DNA from: Vulcanimicrobiia bacterium
GTDB taxonomy: Bacteria > Eremiobacterota > Eremiobacteria > Baltobacterales > Baltobacteraceae
Assembly: GCA_024281135.1 (NCBI GenBank)
Contig: JAMXLG010000260.1
Span: forward strand, 1-32,488
DNA: 32,488 bases
Reading direction: 5' to 3'
The notes beneath the pieces are model-generated. The model worked only from the letters and a program-made list of their open reading frames with translations, made no database searches and was not told the origin of the DNA. Positions 31,346-32,488 of this stretch are shown here, piece by piece (positions within the stretch are counted from its first letter, which is position 1; the number at the start of each line of letters is the position of its first letter). The position numbers and the translations under genes were made by a program.

Positions 31346-31591
31346 ATTCCGATCCGAACCTGCGTGGGGTGCCGTCAAACGCACCCTCAGCGAGAAATGA
31401 CTCGTTTCGTACGGTCCGGAAATCGTTGGACTCCGGATCAGAAGACGAACGCACGGCAGCCGGGAAGGGGAGCGTATCTCTGCTCGGCTGCTTGCGCGAA
31501 GCTCGTTGCAAAGAATCGGCGGTACCCGGGGCTTGCAACGGCAGCGGAAGAATATGGTTTAATAAGTAGTTCGGTGATAAACGATGGATAA
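31346..31591 (+). CDS. ylxR: YlxR family RNA-binding protein, probable ATT start
   Basis: 81 residues from ATT 31346. The YlxR (DUF448) fold is shown by PIRTCVGCRQTHPQREMTRF, GRGAYLCSAACAKLVAKN and the short C-terminal helix. The paired CxxC and CSAAC Cys are typical of the family. Between the nusA stop and the conserved RTCVGCR there is no ATG, GTG or TTG; GTG 31364 would remove the first Cys. ATT gives MPIRTCVGCR, the usual N-terminus. The Shine-Dalgarno is weak (AGTAAG). YlxR lies between nusA and infB as in many bacteria; its partner gene ylxQ is missing here. Confidence 0.85.
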   Translation: MPIRTCVGCRQTHPQREMTRFVRSGNRWTPDQKTNARQPGRGAYLCSAACAKLVAKNRRYPGLATAAEEYGLISSSVINDG

Positions 31592-31772
31592 CGATGTTCG
31601 GTAACCACCATGCTCTCTAAGAGGGCAGCTCTGTGACGACTTAGCGGGACCCGAAGCCGCCTGCCGGTTTGGGGGACCCGCGATAATAACGCGGGGGGCG
31701 CGAGCTCGCGAACGGCGGGTGCGCTTCTCAAACCGTGGGGGCCCAATGTGGGCGCGCCCACATTGGGGATAA
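31592..31772 (+). promoter_or_regulatory. Structured leader of infB with RBS-covering palindrome
   Basis: No gene lies in these 181 bp. GGCAG/CTGCC (31624-31628 and 31661-31665) pair, then CGGTTTG (31665-31671) and CAAACCG (31729-31735) close a domain holding CCCGCG/CGCGGG (31677-31695, 7-nt loop) and the palindrome CGCGAGCTCGCG (31699-31710). A perfect 26-bp palindrome follows at 31742-31767 (arms CCCAATGTGGGCG and CGCCCACATTGGG). Its right arm contains most of the TTGGGG Shine-Dalgarno, 4 nt before the infB ATG, so folding would hide the ribosome-binding site. This could allow translational control of infB (inference). Confidence 0.6.
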
Positions 31773-32488
31773 ATGGCAACTTCGACCGGTAAGGTACGTA
31801 TTTTCGAGCTCGCCAAAGAGGTCGGGCTCACATCGAAAGAACTGATCGCCCTCTTCAATGACCGTCTTGGCGGTGTCTTCGAGGCGAAAAATCAGCTGAG
31901 CGTGGTCCCGGACCAGATCGCCGATCTGGTGCGTAGCGTTCTTAAGCCTGCGCCCGGCGCAAAGCCGGCGGCGCCTAAGAAGGACGGCGCCCCGGTCGCT
32001 GCCGCTCCTGCCGCACCGATACCCGCACCCGTTGACGATTCCGCTCCGGCTGCTCCGCCGGCTTCGGCGAAGTCCGCTACCCCAGACGAACCTCCGGTTC
32101 CGCGTTTAAAACCCGTCGCTCCGACATCGACACGGCCCGCCGCGCCAAAACCCGCCGCGCGTCCCGCAACACCGCCGGTAGCGTCAGTCTCGGTCGCGCC
32201 GCCCAGCGCGCCCGCGCCCGAGCAACCTCCGGTTCCGACGCCCCAAGCGCCGGCTGCCGCTGCACCCCCGCGTCCCGAGGGCGGTGCACCGCGTCCTGCA
32301 GCTGCGCAACGGCCTCCATCGGCGTCGCGTCCGGCTCCGAAGCCATCCGCGCCTGATGCGCCGATTCCGCGACTCAAACCGGTTCCGCATGGACAGTCCT
32401 CGATTCAGCGCCGTCCGCCGCCGCCGACCACCATTGCTTCCGCATCTCCTGGGCCCTCAACGGGCATGCCGGGCCGTCCCGGCGTTGC
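31773..32488 (+). CDS. infB: Translation initiation factor IF-2, N-terminal part (3' end outside window)
   Basis: The frame runs from ATG 31773 to the window edge, giving 238 residues. IF-2 is the GTPase that brings initiator tRNA to the 30S subunit; its G domain lies beyond this window. The N-terminus KVRIFELAKEVGLTSKELIA and LFNDRLGGVFEAKNQLSVV is the IF2-N helical domain. It is followed by a Pro/Ala-rich linker (PKPAARPATPPVASV and similar), normal for IF-2. Codon use in the linker is strongly GC-rich. Order rimP-nusA-ylxR-infB supports the call. Confidence 0.93.
   Translation, partial: MATSTGKVRIFELAKEVGLTSKELIALFNDRLGGVFEAKNQLSVVPDQIADLVRSVLKPAPGAKPAAPKKDGAPVAAAPAAPIPAPVDDSAPAAPPASAKSATPDEPPVPRLKPVAPTSTRPAAPKPAARPATPPVASVSVAPPSAPAPEQPPVPTPQAPAAAAPPRPEGGAPRPAAAQRPPSASRPAPKPSAPDAPIPRLKPVPHGQSSIQRRPPPPTTIASASPGPSTGMPGRPGV

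Noticed and set aside
1..32488. CRISPR array, insertion sequence, prophage or attachment site
   Set aside because: I saw no regularly spaced repeats, transposase or integrase motifs, or terminal repeats; the gene content is mostly housekeeping.

Overview
The window looks like chromosomal DNA from a diderm-type bacterium of roughly 60% GC. It is gene-dense, with many 4-bp stop/start overlaps and frequent GTG and TTG starts. Three further genes appear to start on none of ATG, GTG or TTG. TonB-like proteins, Pro/Thr-linker lipoproteins beginning Cys-polyGly, and a beta-propeller lipoprotein-like protein make me think of Candidatus Eremiobacterota (WPS-2) or a relative. That is inference from gene style; there is no rRNA gene here to test it.

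Layout. 1-1216: two TonB-domain proteins (the first cut by the window edge). 1224-2222 (minus): a PilZ protein followed, in the same reading frame, by a metallo-beta-lactamase-like gene. 2276-3336: uppP and a small membrane protein. 3439-4491: a secreted lipoprotein. 4505-6558 (minus): a two-gene operon of a degenerate HD-GYP protein and a degenerate D12-type methyltransferase-like protein. 6584-10482: a cofactor operon, moaC-mogA (molybdopterin) then folC-folP-folB-folK (folate). 10506-11471 (minus): a propeller protein. 11484-12020: no intact gene, but a probable decayed minus-strand gene.

12031-22110 is one long plus-strand run: accB, accC, nusB, a class A penicillin-binding protein, xseA, xseB, tlyA, nadK, recN and an NHEJ-type polymerase (LigD-pol). 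It continues with a frameshifted pstS-like gene, a glycoside-hydrolase-like lipoprotein, an NHEJ-type ATP-dependent ligase and an SRPBCC-like protein. pyk (minus) meets the last of these tail to tail and is divergent from a proline-rich TonB-like membrane protein. From 29168 there is a well-delimited candidate small RNA with its own promoter and terminator. It is followed by rimP-nusA-ylxR-infB, with infB running off the end of the window.

How the genes fit together: acetyl-CoA carboxylase parts, cell-wall synthesis (uppP, PBP1), NAD(P) supply, DNA repair (XseAB, RecN, LigD-type polymerase and ligase) and transcription/translation factors (NusB, NusA, RimP, IF2). The most unusual points are: (1) accC and ylxR appear to start at ATT, and the metallo-beta-lactamase-like gene has no ATG/GTG/TTG at all in its N-terminal part; (2) the AccB protein has lost the biotin-accepting lysine; (3) an unassigned structured RNA of about 290 nt lies upstream of rimP; (4) a perfect 26-bp palindrome covers the infB ribosome-binding site, preceded by a folded leader; (5) the HD-GYP and methyltransferase-like proteins of one operon have both lost catalytic residues.
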